Source of the DNA: an uncultured Lachnospiraceae bacterium
GTDB taxonomy: Bacteria > Bacillota > Clostridia > Lachnospirales > Lachnospiraceae
Length of the DNA stretch: 64,000 bases
Assembly: GCA_946182825.1 (NCBI GenBank)
Contig: CAMGZH010000004.1
Coordinates: forward strand, 40,252 to 104,251
Direction of reading: 5' to 3'
Positions 28,968 to 38,510 of this stretch are shown piece after piece. The position numbers were made by a program, and so were the translations under genes. Numbering within the stretch: the stretch's first letter is position 1; the number at the start of each line of letters is the position of its first letter. The notes beneath the pieces are model-generated. The model saw only the letters and a list, made by a program, of their open reading frames with translations, was not told where the DNA came from and did no database searches.

Positions 28968-31640
28968 ATGAAATATGGTGTAAATGAACTGAGAAGAATG
29001 TACTTAGAGTTCTTCGAGAGCAAGGGCCATCTGAAGATGAAGAGCTTTTCTTTGGTTCCTCACAATGATGATAGTCTGTTACTGATCAATGCCGGAATGG
29101 CACCACTTAAGCCTTACTTTACTGGTCAGGAAGAGCCACCAAGACATCGTGTCACCACCTGTCAGAAGTGTGTACGTACCGGCGATATTGAGAACGTAGG
29201 TAAGACAGCCCGTCACCTTACTTTCTTTGAGATGCTCGGTAACTTCTCCTTCGGTGATTACTTTAAGAATGAGGCGATCCACTGGTCCTGGGAATTCCTG
29301 ACAGAGGTCTTAGGTCTTGAGAAGGATCGTTTATATGTCACCATCTTCGAGAATGATGATGAGGCATACGAGATCTGGAACAAGGAGATGAAGGTACCGG
29401 ATGATCACATCATGCGAATCGGTCGTGATGAGACCGGTGCCAGCGATAACTTCTGGGAGCACGGCAGTGGTCCTTGCGGTCCTTGTACCGAGATCCACTA
29501 CGACCGTGGCGTGAAGTACGGCGATGGTCCGGAGGACGTTCTGGGAGGTGAAGGCGATCGTTTCATGGAGGTATGGAACAACGTATTTACCCAGTTTAAC
29601 AATGACGGTAAGGGTAACTATACAGAGCTTGCACAGAAGAACATCGATACCGGAATGGGTCTGGAGCGTCTGGCTCTTGTTATGCAGGATGTGGGAACTG
29701 TCTTTGATGTAGATACCATGAAGGCTATCCGTGATGCTGTATGTGATCTTGCAGGCAAGAAGTATCGTGATGATGACAAGGATGATATTTCCATCCGTCT
29801 GATCACAGATCATATCCGTTCTACAACCTTTATGATCTCCGACGGTATCCTTCCTTCCAATGAGGGTCGTGGATACGTTCTTCGTCGTTTGATCCGTCGT
29901 GCTGCCCGTCACGGCCGTATGCTCGGTATCAAGGGTGAGTTCATGGCGAAGATGGCAGATGTGGTTATCCGTGAGAGCAACGACGGTTATCCTGAGCTTC
30001 TTGAGAAGCAGGAGTTTATCCGTCGCGTATTGACCGAAGAAGAGCATAAGTTCAATGCTACCATCGATCAGGGTCTTGCGATCCTTGCAGATCTTGAGGC
30101 AAGCCTTAAGGCTGAGGGTAAGACCGTTCTTTCCGGTGCAGATGCATTCCGTCTGTATGATACCTACGGATTCCCGGTTGATCTTACAGCTGAGATTCTG
30201 GGTGAGAAGGGCTTTACCTATGATGAGAAGGGCTTCAAGGATGCGATGGAAGAGCAGCGTGCCAAGGCGCGTGGCGCTCGTAAGACAACCAACTACATGG
30301 GTAAGGATGCTTCTGTTTACGACGATATCGATAAGACACTTACCACAGAGTTCGTTGGTTATGACACCTTAGAGACCGAGGCTAAGATCACAGTTTTGAC
30401 AACTGAGGTCGATCCGGCTGCAGGCAAATACGGTGAGATCGTGGATTGCTTAAGCGAGGGAATGAAGGGAACCATCGTCTGCGACAAGACAAGCTTCTAC
30501 GGAACCATGGGTGGACAGGTAGGCGATACCGGTGTGATCAAGACTGCAAACGGAAGCTTTAAGGTTTGCGACACCATCCATCTTCTCGGTGGCAAGATCG
30601 GCCATGTGGGTGTGATGACAAGCGGTAGCCTTAAGGTATCCGATACCGTTACGATGGCAGTGGATGAGAGCAGAAGAGCTATGATCTGCGCGAACCACTC
30701 TGCAACCCACCTGCTTCAGAAGGCTCTGCGTGAGGTCCTTGGTGATCACGTGCAGCAGGCCGGTTCCTACCAGGATGATAAGCGTCTTCGCTTCGATTTC
30801 ACACATTTCTCCGCTATGACAGAGGAGGAACTTGCCAAGGTAGAGAACCTTGTGAATGAGCGCATTGCATCTGCAACACCTGTTGTAACAGATGTTATGA
30901 CACTTGAGCAGGCGAAGGAGACCGGAGCTATGGCTCTCTTCGGTGAGAAATACGGTGACACGGTTCGCGTGGTTCGCATGGGAGATTTCTCTACTGAGCT
31001 TTGCGGCGGTACACACGTTAAGAATACCAGTGATATTGCCCGTATTAAGATCCTTTCCGAGGCAGGTGTGGCAAGCGGCGTTCGCCGTATCGAGGCACTG
31101 ACATCCGTCAATGTATTCGAATACTATGCAGATCTTGAGAAGAAGGCAAAGGAGGCCGCAGCTCTTCTTAAGACCAACGTGGACGGACTTTCTGATCGTA
31201 TTACTGCTCTTGAGAAAGAACTGAAGGAAGTCAAGTCTGAGAACGACGCATTAAAGTCAGCAGCAGCAAAAGAGTCTCTTGGTAATGTTGAGGATCAGAT
31301 CACAGAGGTATGTGGTGTGAAGTTCCTTGCAACTAAGATGACAGGTGTTGGCGGAAACGAGCTTCGTGATCTTGGAGACTCTCTGAAGGATAAGATCGGT
31401 GAGGGCGTGATCGTACTTGCATCTGAGGCAGATGGTAAGGTCGTTCTCCTTGCAATGGCAACCGATGAGGCGCAGAAGAAGGGTGCCCATGCAGGTAATC
31501 TGATCAAGGCAATCGCCAAGACTGTTGGCGGCGGCGGTGGCGGACGTCCGAACATGGCACAGGCCGGCGGTAAGAATCCTGCAGGTATTGATGATGCATT
31601 GGCACAGGCTAAGGAAGTATTAGAGCAGCAGCTTGGCTAA
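28968..31640 (+). CDS. alaS: Alanyl-tRNA synthetase
   Basis: NELRRMYLEFFESKGHLKMKSFSLVPHNDDSLLLINAGMAPLKPYFTGQEEPP; LCGGTHVKNTSDI; start at 28968 gives better spacing to GGAGG. Confidence 0.95.
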   Translation: MKYGVNELRRMYLEFFESKGHLKMKSFSLVPHNDDSLLLINAGMAPLKPYFTGQEEPPRHRVTTCQKCVRTGDIENVGKTARHLTFFEMLGNFSFGDYFKNEAIHWSWEFLTEVLGLEKDRLYVTIFENDDEAYEIWNKEMKVPDDHIMRIGRDETGASDNFWEHGSGPCGPCTEIHYDRGVKYGDGPEDVLGGEGDRFMEVWNNVFTQFNNDGKGNYTELAQKNIDTGMGLERLALVMQDVGTVFDVDTMKAIRDAVCDLAGKKYRDDDKDDISIRLITDHIRSTTFMISDGILPSNEGRGYVLRRLIRRAARHGRMLGIKGEFMAKMADVVIRESNDGYPELLEKQEFIRRVLTEEEHKFNATIDQGLAILADLEASLKAEGKTVLSGADAFRLYDTYGFPVDLTAEILGEKGFTYDEKGFKDAMEEQRAKARGARKTTNYMGKDASVYDDIDKTLTTEFVGYDTLETEAKITVLTTEVDPAAGKYGEIVDCLSEGMKGTIVCDKTSFYGTMGGQVGDTGVIKTANGSFKVCDTIHLLGGKIGHVGVMTSGSLKVSDTVTMAVDESRRAMICANHSATHLLQKALREVLGDHVQQAGSYQDDKRLRFDFTHFSAMTEEELAKVENLVNERIASATPVVTDVMTLEQAKETGAMALFGEKYGDTVRVVRMGDFSTELCGGTHVKNTSDIARIKILSEAGVASGVRRIEALTSVNVFEYYADLEKKAKEAAALLKTNVDGLSDRITALEKELKEVKSENDALKSAAAKESLGNVEDQITEVCGVKFLATKMTGVGGNELRDLGDSLKDKIGEGVIVLASEADGKVVLLAMATDEAQKKGAHAGNLIKAIAKTVGGGGGGRPNMAQAGGKNPAGIDDALAQAKEVLEQQLG

Positions 31641-31660
31641 TATCATATAGACAAAGTATG

Positions 31661-31699
31661 AAGAAGGGGATCATAGCACTATGATCTCTTTCTTTTTTT
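31661..31699 (+). terminator. Intrinsic terminator after alaS
   Basis: AAGAAGGGGATCATA-GCAC-TATGATCTCTTTCTTTTTTT (with G-U pairs). Confidence 0.75.
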
Positions 31700-31719
31700 C
31701 ATGAATGGAAAGGATGAAC

Positions 31720-33096
31720 ATGCCAAAAGAAAATAAAATGGGAACCATGCCGGTGGGACCGTTGCTGATGAATATGTCGATCCCCATGATGATCTCCATG
31801 CTGGTACAGGCACTGTACAACATTGTGGATTCGGCCTTCGTGGGAATGATCTCGTCACAGGCCCTTGCAGCGGTATCCCTTGCCTTCGTATACCAGAATC
31901 TTTGTATTGCACTGGGCATCGGAACAGGTGTGGGAGTCAATGCCCTGGTGGCAAGGCATTTAGGAGAGAAAGACAGGGAGAAGGCTTCCAGAGTGGCAAA
32001 CACTGGAATCAAATTAGCCCTTATAACATCCGTGGTATTTTGTATCATCACCGTTCTTTCGGTGGGACCGTATTTTTCCTCTCTCAGTGGGAAAAACAAC
32101 GATCTTTCGCCAGCGACCATGGAAGCGGGCAGGGAGTATATCCTGATCTGTTGCGGTATTCCCTTCGGAGTTTTTGTTCAGACGATGATGGAGAAGCTTC
32201 TTCAGGCCACCGGACGGACAAAACTTTCCATGATCTCCCAGATGACAGGTGCGATCTTTAACTGCATTATGGATCCTCTCTGGATCTTTGGAATCGGACC
32301 GTTCCCGAAAATGGGAGTGGCAGGTGCTGCGCTGGCTACCATCGGTGGTCAGTTCCTGGGAGCCTTTGTAGCTTTGTATTTTAATGTGCGCTATAACCGG
32401 GAGATCGAGATCAACTGGAAAAAGTATCCTCTCGAAAAAGCGACGGTGGTTGCCATCTACAGCATCTCCCTTCCTACCATCATCATGCAGGCGGTGGGTT
32501 CGGTGATGTACTATGGTTACAGTAAGATCGTTGTACGTTTTACCGAAGATGCGGTAACGGTTTTCGGATCTTACTTTAAGCTGCAGAGTTTTGTCTTTAT
32601 GCCGATCTTTGGACTTAACAACGGAATGATCCCCATTGTCGGCTACAACTATGGAGCGTCAAAACCGGAGCGTATCCGGAAGGCCGTACATATTGCAACG
32701 CTGATTGCCGTGGGCATTATGGCGGTGGGAACTATGATCTTTATGATCTTCCCCAGACAGCTCCTCGGAATCTTCTCTGTTAATGACAGGATCCTTGCTA
32801 TCGGAATTCCGGCCCTTCGTATTATCAGCGTGCATTTCTGCATTGCCGGTTTTTGCATCGTGTCAAATTCCTTCTTCCAGGCCATGGGACATGGTATGTT
32901 AAGCCTGTTCGTATCGGTGGGAAGACAGATCGTGATCCTGCTTCCGGCAGCTTTTATTCTGTCGGTGATCGGTGGATTGTCCGTTGTATGGTGGGCTTTT
33001 CCTATTGCTGAGATAGCCTCTGCAACGCTGTGCATCATCTTCCGAAGAAGAGTTGACCGGTTGGAGATCCGGCCGCTTGAAAAAGGGAATGCATAA
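31720..33096 (+). CDS. MATE family efflux transporter
   Basis: MGTMPVGPLLMNMSIPMMISMLVQALYNIVDSAFVGMISSQALAAVSLAFVYQNLCIALGIGTGVGVNALVARHLGE. Confidence 0.92.
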   Translation: MPKENKMGTMPVGPLLMNMSIPMMISMLVQALYNIVDSAFVGMISSQALAAVSLAFVYQNLCIALGIGTGVGVNALVARHLGEKDREKASRVANTGIKLALITSVVFCIITVLSVGPYFSSLSGKNNDLSPATMEAGREYILICCGIPFGVFVQTMMEKLLQATGRTKLSMISQMTGAIFNCIMDPLWIFGIGPFPKMGVAGAALATIGGQFLGAFVALYFNVRYNREIEINWKKYPLEKATVVAIYSISLPTIIMQAVGSVMYYGYSKIVVRFTEDAVTVFGSYFKLQSFVFMPIFGLNNGMIPIVGYNYGASKPERIRKAVHIATLIAVGIMAVGTMIFMIFPRQLLGIFSVNDRILAIGIPALRIISVHFCIAGFCIVSNSFFQAMGHGMLSLFVSVGRQIVILLPAAFILSVIGGLSVVWWAFPIAEIASATLCIIFRRRVDRLEIRPLEKGNA

Positions 33097-33116
33097 TAAA
33101 AAAACTATGTTATACT

Positions 33117-33159
33117 AAAAGCAGAATGATCCTTTTTATAAGGGGAATTCTGCTTTTTC
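33117..33159 (+). terminator. Intrinsic terminator after the MATE gene
   Basis: AAAAGCAGAAT...ATTCTGCTTTTT. Confidence 0.7.
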
Positions 33160-33213
33160 TTTGTCGAAAGAGCAGCATAATAAACAGATATGTTCTAGTG
33201 AGAAGAGGTTGAA

Positions 33214-35313
33214 ATGGGACTTGAAAAATGGCAAGAAAATAAAGTACTGCATGAGGCAGGATCGCACGTACAGGCATTGGAGATCGTTCTATCCGGAATT
33301 GTCGAATTGTCCATCGGTAAGCGCTCTGTTTCACTTGGAGCAGGTTGTATTTTAGGTATTACAGAACAACCGGGGAAGGAATACCGTTTTACCTACATGG
33401 CGAAGAGCGAAGTGACGACCTATTCCTATCCCTATACGAAGCGGGAAGATCTTGAGAAGCTTCTGCATGCCAATCAGAAGATCGCGCCGACCATTACATC
33501 GGCCATCATGAGAGGTGGGATGGAACTGTATCGACTGAATGAGAAAATCGCCGCCGAGGCTAGGGATTTTTATACCACGATCCTTCGGGACAGGAAGGCA
33601 TATCCGATGCTTTGTGCAGATGCAGGGGAGAAGCCGAAGGATTTTCCGGAGCTGGATCAGATCAAGGCACCGGCACCCTTTGGAAAGGTACCGCACTGGC
33701 AGGTGGCTTTTTTCAATAAGTTAGAAGAATGCGACGACACCCTGCGGAAGATCTATGAGATGGGATCGGATCTGTGCAGCGGTTTTGTCTATATTGCGGC
33801 AGATTATATCGATCGGAACGGCAAAGAAATTGTGAAATATCATGAGTATCTTCAGGAAACATCAAGGCTTACGGCTGGTTTTTCCATGCATGTATCTGCG
33901 TTAAAGTCCAAGAAGGCTGCTTTGGAACAGGGAGATAATGCTTCCATGCCTCCACTTGAGAACCTTTTGGATCGGATTCTGATGTATGCTCAGATCGCTC
34001 CGGAGCAGGCTCAGGCGTTCAAGGCATTGATGAATTCCTATAAGAAATTCCCTGACCGGGGAGGATCTTCGGATGATATCCGTAATCTTCGTCGTAAGAT
34101 CACCAAAGAGTTTTATTCCATCTACGAAGGCGTGTTCCTCCATTATTTGAAGGATCCTGCCGTTCCACCGGAGGCTATGATGTTTTTGATGTTCGGTGTT
34201 ATGGATGAGAGCCTTCTGAAGGAGGAACAGTTACGACGTCTCTATGGTTTTTCCGTGGCGCACCGCAAGGATCCTTCGGGGCGGATTTTGACGATTCCCG
34301 AATGGTTGGAGAAGATCTATCATCTGGAGGTAGAACCTTCCAAGAATGAGTTTGACATGGATTATCCATCCTATCTTCGCGATTGCAAGATGAATGGAGA
34401 TATTTCCGAGGAAGAGGAACGGCGTCTTCTAAATGACAGGGAACATCGGCTGAATTTTGAGATCACCAATCTCTTTACCCTTGGAAATCGCATGACCTTC
34501 GGGCGTATTTCATCTTTCTTCCCGGTGATGGATGATGTGAATGTTCTAACACCGCTAGATCGGGGCTATATGAGTCAGCAGAAGGTCCGGGAAGCTTTTG
34601 ATGAGGTAAGAGACTGTGATTATTCCATCTTTTACAGGAATGATGTCTATAGTAATCCGGAATATAATGTGACCCAGATTCCCATCCATAAGGAGGTGCT
34701 TCCTTATGTGATCCTGATGCCAAATGTCGGAAACCGCTGTGTTTTATGGCAGGAGATCGAAGGTAAGAAGCGTACTTCTCCGGGACGGATGCTGATGCCG
34801 ATCTTTCTGGCAGGAGAGCTTATGGATTCTGTTATCAGGCTTTGCGGCGAATTCCGCTGGGAAATGTGTAAGACGGAACAGGGTGTTCACTGGAATGATC
34901 TGAGTGATCCTTCTCTTACAGCAGAGTATAGCGATTACCTTCAGTTCTATAAGAAGAATTCCATGCTTTCCGGGGATTATAAGGAGAAGGTAAAGCGGCA
35001 GCTTCAGAAGATGAACAATAATTTCAAGAATGTATTTGTAACGGATTACCATTCCTACATGAAATTTGAAAGCAAGGGAGCTCTCAGGCTGAATAAGGTG
35101 ACAAGGGAGATCCTCTTCAAATACTGTCCGTTAAGTGGTGACAGTTTGAATATCCTTGGATCCAATCCGCAATATGAGCAGATGATCGCAAAGCACCGTA
35201 ATCATCAGAATCAGGCCCAGCGTCCGATCATTGTTACCATCAAACGCTTCGATAAGGAACAGATCGAACGTCCCCGGGAGCTGATGGATGAGATCGAATA
35301 TTTAAAGCGCTAG
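33214..35313 (+). CDS. Large uncharacterised protein with N-terminal cyclic-nucleotide-binding/cupin-like region
   Basis: HEAGSHVQALEIVLSGIVELSIGKRSVSLGAGCILGITEQPGKEYRFTYMAKSEVTTYSYP resembles a CAP-family beta-roll; remaining ~570 aa not recognised; RBS AGAGG. Confidence 0.6.
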   Translation: MGLEKWQENKVLHEAGSHVQALEIVLSGIVELSIGKRSVSLGAGCILGITEQPGKEYRFTYMAKSEVTTYSYPYTKREDLEKLLHANQKIAPTITSAIMRGGMELYRLNEKIAAEARDFYTTILRDRKAYPMLCADAGEKPKDFPELDQIKAPAPFGKVPHWQVAFFNKLEECDDTLRKIYEMGSDLCSGFVYIAADYIDRNGKEIVKYHEYLQETSRLTAGFSMHVSALKSKKAALEQGDNASMPPLENLLDRILMYAQIAPEQAQAFKALMNSYKKFPDRGGSSDDIRNLRRKITKEFYSIYEGVFLHYLKDPAVPPEAMMFLMFGVMDESLLKEEQLRRLYGFSVAHRKDPSGRILTIPEWLEKIYHLEVEPSKNEFDMDYPSYLRDCKMNGDISEEEERRLLNDREHRLNFEITNLFTLGNRMTFGRISSFFPVMDDVNVLTPLDRGYMSQQKVREAFDEVRDCDYSIFYRNDVYSNPEYNVTQIPIHKEVLPYVILMPNVGNRCVLWQEIEGKKRTSPGRMLMPIFLAGELMDSVIRLCGEFRWEMCKTEQGVHWNDLSDPSLTAEYSDYLQFYKKNSMLSGDYKEKVKRQLQKMNNNFKNVFVTDYHSYMKFESKGALRLNKVTREILFKYCPLSGDSLNILGSNPQYEQMIAKHRNHQNQAQRPIIVTIKRFDKEQIERPRELMDEIEYLKR

Positions 35314-35474
35314 CGCTATATATAGTAGATATAAGAAAAGTATCAACTAAATACAAAAAAATGCGTAAAACAGTTTGACGGACAAAAAATCTGTGATATA
35401 ATAACTTTTGTGTGAAATGACCTATTCAGTCAGAGAAGAACACAAATCCCACAACTGGAGGGAGGTTGAGTAGA

Positions 35475-35651
35475 GTGTCAAGCGTTATCGTAAAAGAGAA
35501 TGAGTCTTTAGACAGTGCACTTCGTCGTTTTAAGCGTAACTGCGCTAAGGCAGGTATCCAGCAGGAGATCCGCAAGAGAGAGCATTACGAGAAGCCTAGT
35601 GTTAAGCGTAAGAAGAAGTCTGAAGCTGCTAGAAAGCGTAAGTATAACTAA
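35475..35651 (+). CDS. rpsU: 30S ribosomal protein S21
   Basis: (M)[60 protein letters not shown] start, RBS GGAGGGAGG. Confidence 0.96.
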   Translation: MSSVIVKENESLDSALRRFKRNCAKAGIQQEIRKREHYEKPSVKRKKKSEAARKRKYN

Positions 35652-35698
35652 TTCGTAGTATGCTTATGTGCTTTTCGACACATGAGTTTCGGGATGAG

Positions 35699-35730
35699 AA
35701 GGAGACAGGTTTTTACTTGTCTCCTTTTTT
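35699..35730 (+). terminator. Intrinsic terminator after rpsU
   Basis: AAGGAGACAGG-TTTTTA-CTTGTCTCCTTTTTT. Confidence 0.85.
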
Positions 35731-35754
35731 GTATAAATAAGGAACAAAGGATTT

Positions 35755-36288
35755 ATGATTAAGAGAATAAGCAGGGAAAAGGTTTATCAGGGTGCGATCC
35801 TTGATGTGTATCAGGATGAGATGGAACTGGACAATGGCAGCCGGGAAAAATGGGATTTTGTATCCCATCGTATGGGAGCGGCGGCTGTTGTGGCTGCAAC
35901 CAAAGAGAAAAAGCTTCTTTTGGTGAAGCAGTATCGGCCTGCCCTGGAGCGATATACATTGGAACTGCCTGCCGGTTGCCGGGATCAGAAGACAGAGGAT
36001 ACCCTCACCACTTCCATGCGGGAGTTGAGGGAAGAGACAGGATACGTCAGTGACAAGTGGAGGAAGCTGTTTTCCCTTAAGACGACGGTGGCCTTCTGCG
36101 ATGAGTCGGTTGACGTGTATCTTGCGGAAGATATAATAAGAGAGGGCGGGCAGGAGCTTGATCCTGCAGAGGATATTGAGATCGGACTATATGATCTTGA
36201 GGAGCTTTTGCCTATGATCTATGACGGAAGGATGCAGGACGGTAAGACCATTGCCGGTATCCTTGCGTATGCGAATCTTCAAAGATAA
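35755..36288 (+). CDS. NUDIX hydrolase (ADP-ribose pyrophosphatase-like)
   Basis: ELPAGCRDQKTEDTLTTSMRELREETGYVSDKW (Nudix box-like). Confidence 0.88.
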   Translation: MIKRISREKVYQGAILDVYQDEMELDNGSREKWDFVSHRMGAAAVVAATKEKKLLLVKQYRPALERYTLELPAGCRDQKTEDTLTTSMRELREETGYVSDKWRKLFSLKTTVAFCDESVDVYLAEDIIREGGQELDPAEDIEIGLYDLEELLPMIYDGRMQDGKTIAGILAYANLQR

Positions 36289-36319
36289 AGCATCCAGGTG
36301 TTAAAGGAGAAAATATAAA

Positions 36320-37396
36320 ATGAGCGTATATTTAATTGATTATGAAAATGTCCATTTTGCCGGGCTTGAAGGGGTCGAGAAGCTAAGACCCCAGGATGAG
36401 GTGATCATGTTCTACAGCCAGAATGCTTCCACCATTCCTATGGAGCTCCACGTTAAGATGATGGAGTGTCCGGCGAAGATCCAGTTTATGCATATTAAGA
36501 AGACGGCAAAGAATTATCTGGATTTTCAGCTGGCAGCGATCTCCGGCTATCTGGTAGCTACGACGCAGCAGACGGATTTTATTGTGATCAGTATGGATAC
36601 CGGATTTGATTCGGTTCTGGATCTTTGGAACACACAGGAATTCGTGGGCAGACGGGTTCGTTTCTCCAAGAGAAGTCAGATCGCAGAGGTTTCCAGTCGA
36701 CCAAAGAAGAAGGGAACGAAGAAGCCTGCTGCTAAAAAGCCTCAGGAGGAGGCAGCCGATCCGAAGCTCCAGCTTTCAAAGCCTTCAAAGCCTTCAAAGA
36801 CATTCGAGGCAGAGAGGGCAAAGGAGGGAGTGAAAGACTTTGCGGATGGCGTGAAACGGATCAACTCCGAGCTCCTTCTTAGAGCAAGGGAAGCCTTTGC
36901 TCTTCCGGAGGAACAGCCAAAGGAACAGCCGAAGGAACCGTCTAAGAAAGCTGCAAAGAAGCGTAGCCGTAAGAGGGTGTCTGATGCACTGATCCGAGCC
37001 ATTGATGAGGTGGAACAGTCCGTTGCCCGGGTCGACCTTGATACGCCGAAGGCCAAGGAAGAGCCAAAGGCAAAGGAGGAACTGAAGACCAAGGAAGAGC
37101 CAAAGGCAAAGGAGGAACCGAAGACTAAGGAAGAGCCAAAGGCGAAGAAGGAGCCAAAGACTAAGAAGGAACCAAAAGCCAAGGCGAAGAAGCTTACGGC
37201 GGAAGAGAAGGAAGTGATCCGGACCGCAGTTAAGGAAGTGGGATTAAAGCCGGCAGAGTATACCAAGCTGTATAAGATCGTTGCAAACAGCGAGGAGAAG
37301 CAGGATTACAATAAGGAACTTGTTCAGGTCTTTGGACAGGAAAAGAGCGGATCGATCTATCAGGCGACCCGAAAGGCGTTTGAAGATATGAAATAA
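36320..37396 (+). CDS. PIN/NYN-like domain protein with long Lys/Glu/Pro linker and helical C-terminal domain
   Basis: MSVYLIDYENVHFAGLEGV...YLDFQLAAISGYLV...FIVISMDTGFDSVLDLW; (T/A)KEEPKAKEEPK repeats. Confidence 0.7.
   Translation: MSVYLIDYENVHFAGLEGVEKLRPQDEVIMFYSQNASTIPMELHVKMMECPAKIQFMHIKKTAKNYLDFQLAAISGYLVATTQQTDFIVISMDTGFDSVLDLWNTQEFVGRRVRFSKRSQIAEVSSRPKKKGTKKPAAKKPQEEAADPKLQLSKPSKPSKTFEAERAKEGVKDFADGVKRINSELLLRAREAFALPEEQPKEQPKEPSKKAAKKRSRKRVSDALIRAIDEVEQSVARVDLDTPKAKEEPKAKEELKTKEEPKAKEEPKTKEEPKAKKEPKTKKEPKAKAKKLTAEEKEVIRTAVKEVGLKPAEYTKLYKIVANSEEKQDYNKELVQVFGQEKSGSIYQATRKAFEDMK
37052..37190 (+). repeat. 36-bp tandem repeat, about 3.9 copies, coding (TKEEPKAKEEPK)n
   Basis: Units at 37052-37087, 37088-37123, 37124-37159 and a partial at 37160-37190. 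Confidence 0.85.
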
Positions 37397-37435
37397 AAAA
37401 GGATGTGAAACCGTTGGTTTCACATCCCTTTTTTT
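37395..37435. terminator. Bidirectional terminator
   Basis: AAAAAA-GGATGTGAAACC-GTT-GGTTTCACATCC-CTTTTTTT, 12-bp perfect stem. Confidence 0.9.
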
Positions 37436-38465
37436 ATGCGTTTTCAGCAAGCTCGAAGAGAAGCTTCTGTGTGTCTTCCCAGCCGATGCATGCATCGGTG
37501 ATGGACTGTCCGTAGGTCTGGTGGTCAGAGATCTTCTGATTACCTTCTACGAGATAACTCTCGACCATAACACCCTTTACAAGGTTGCGGATGTCGGAAG
37601 AAAATTTACGGTTGTGCATTACTTCATGAACGATACGAAGCTGCTGCTTGAACTGCTTGCCGGAGTTGGAATGGTTGGCATCGATGATGCAGGCCGGATT
37701 GACAACATCCATCTTGTCATACATCTCGTTCAAACGTACCAGATCCTCGTAATGGTAGTTCTGGGTGGTGTTACCGTGCTTACTTACAGCACCACGGAGA
37801 ATGGTGTGGGTGTAAGGGTTACCCGGTGTCTCGACTTCATAACCGGCAAATACAAAGTGATGAGGATGCTGGGCTGCATAAACAGAGTTAAGCATAACGG
37901 AGAAGTCACCACTGGTCGGGTTCTTCATTCCGCTGGCAACGTCAAAACCGCTTACGGTCAGACGGTGCTGCTGATCCTCAACGGAACGTGCGCCGATGGC
38001 AACGTAGGAGAGAAGATCCTCTACGTATCTCCAGTTCTCTGGGTAAAGCATCTCATCGGCAGCAGACAGACCAAACTGCTCGATGCTTTTGATGTGAAGC
38101 TGTCTCATGGCGATGAGACCTTCCACCATGTCAGGGTCGCCCATTGGGTCAGGCTGTGAAGCGATTCCCTTGTAGCCTTCACCTGTGGTACGTGGCTTGT
38201 TGGTATAGATTCTCGGAACAACAAGTACCTTGTCGCTGATCTGATCTGCAACGGTCTTGAGGCGGCTGATATATTCCAAGACGGAGTCCTCGTTATCTGC
38301 GGAACATGGACCGATGATCGCAAGGAAACGATCGTCCTTACCGCTGATAATGTCGTTGACCTCCTGATCACGTTTTTTCTTGATGGCAATGCCTTCAGTA
38401 GAAAGAGGAAGTCTCTGACGGATCTCCTCCGGAGTCGGCATAGCTTTTAAATAAGTGAAGCTCAT
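37434..38465 (-). CDS. aroF: 3-deoxy-7-phosphoheptulonate (DAHP) synthase
   Basis: FLAIIGPCSADNEDSVLEYISRLKTVADQISDKVLVVPRIYTNKPRTTGEGYKG; CIIDANHSNSGKQ. Confidence 0.92.
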   Translation of the reverse strand: MSFTYLKAMPTPEEIRQRLPLSTEGIAIKKKRDQEVNDIISGKDDRFLAIIGPCSADNEDSVLEYISRLKTVADQISDKVLVVPRIYTNKPRTTGEGYKGIASQPDPMGDPDMVEGLIAMRQLHIKSIEQFGLSAADEMLYPENWRYVEDLLSYVAIGARSVEDQQHRLTVSGFDVASGMKNPTSGDFSVMLNSVYAAQHPHHFVFAGYEVETPGNPYTHTILRGAVSKHGNTTQNYHYEDLVRLNEMYDKMDVVNPACIIDANHSNSGKQFKQQLRIVHEVMHNRKFSSDIRNLVKGVMVESYLVEGNQKISDHQTYGQSITDACIGWEDTQKLLFELAENA

Positions 38466-38510
38466 GTTGATTGTCCTTTCTTTTTCTAAAAATATGTTGC
38501 ACAGGCAATG

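Noticed and set aside
29331-30047. 238-aa minus-strand ORF
   Set aside because: Antisense to alaS catalytic region; shadow ORF.
37052-37190. 36-bp regular repeats considered as a CRISPR array
   Set aside because: No spacers; repeats are contiguous, in-frame and encode TKEEPKAKEEPK.
36742-37266. 174-aa minus-strand Phe/Ser-rich ORF
   Set aside because: Antisense of the KEEPK repeat; apparent structure is a by-product of the coding repeat.
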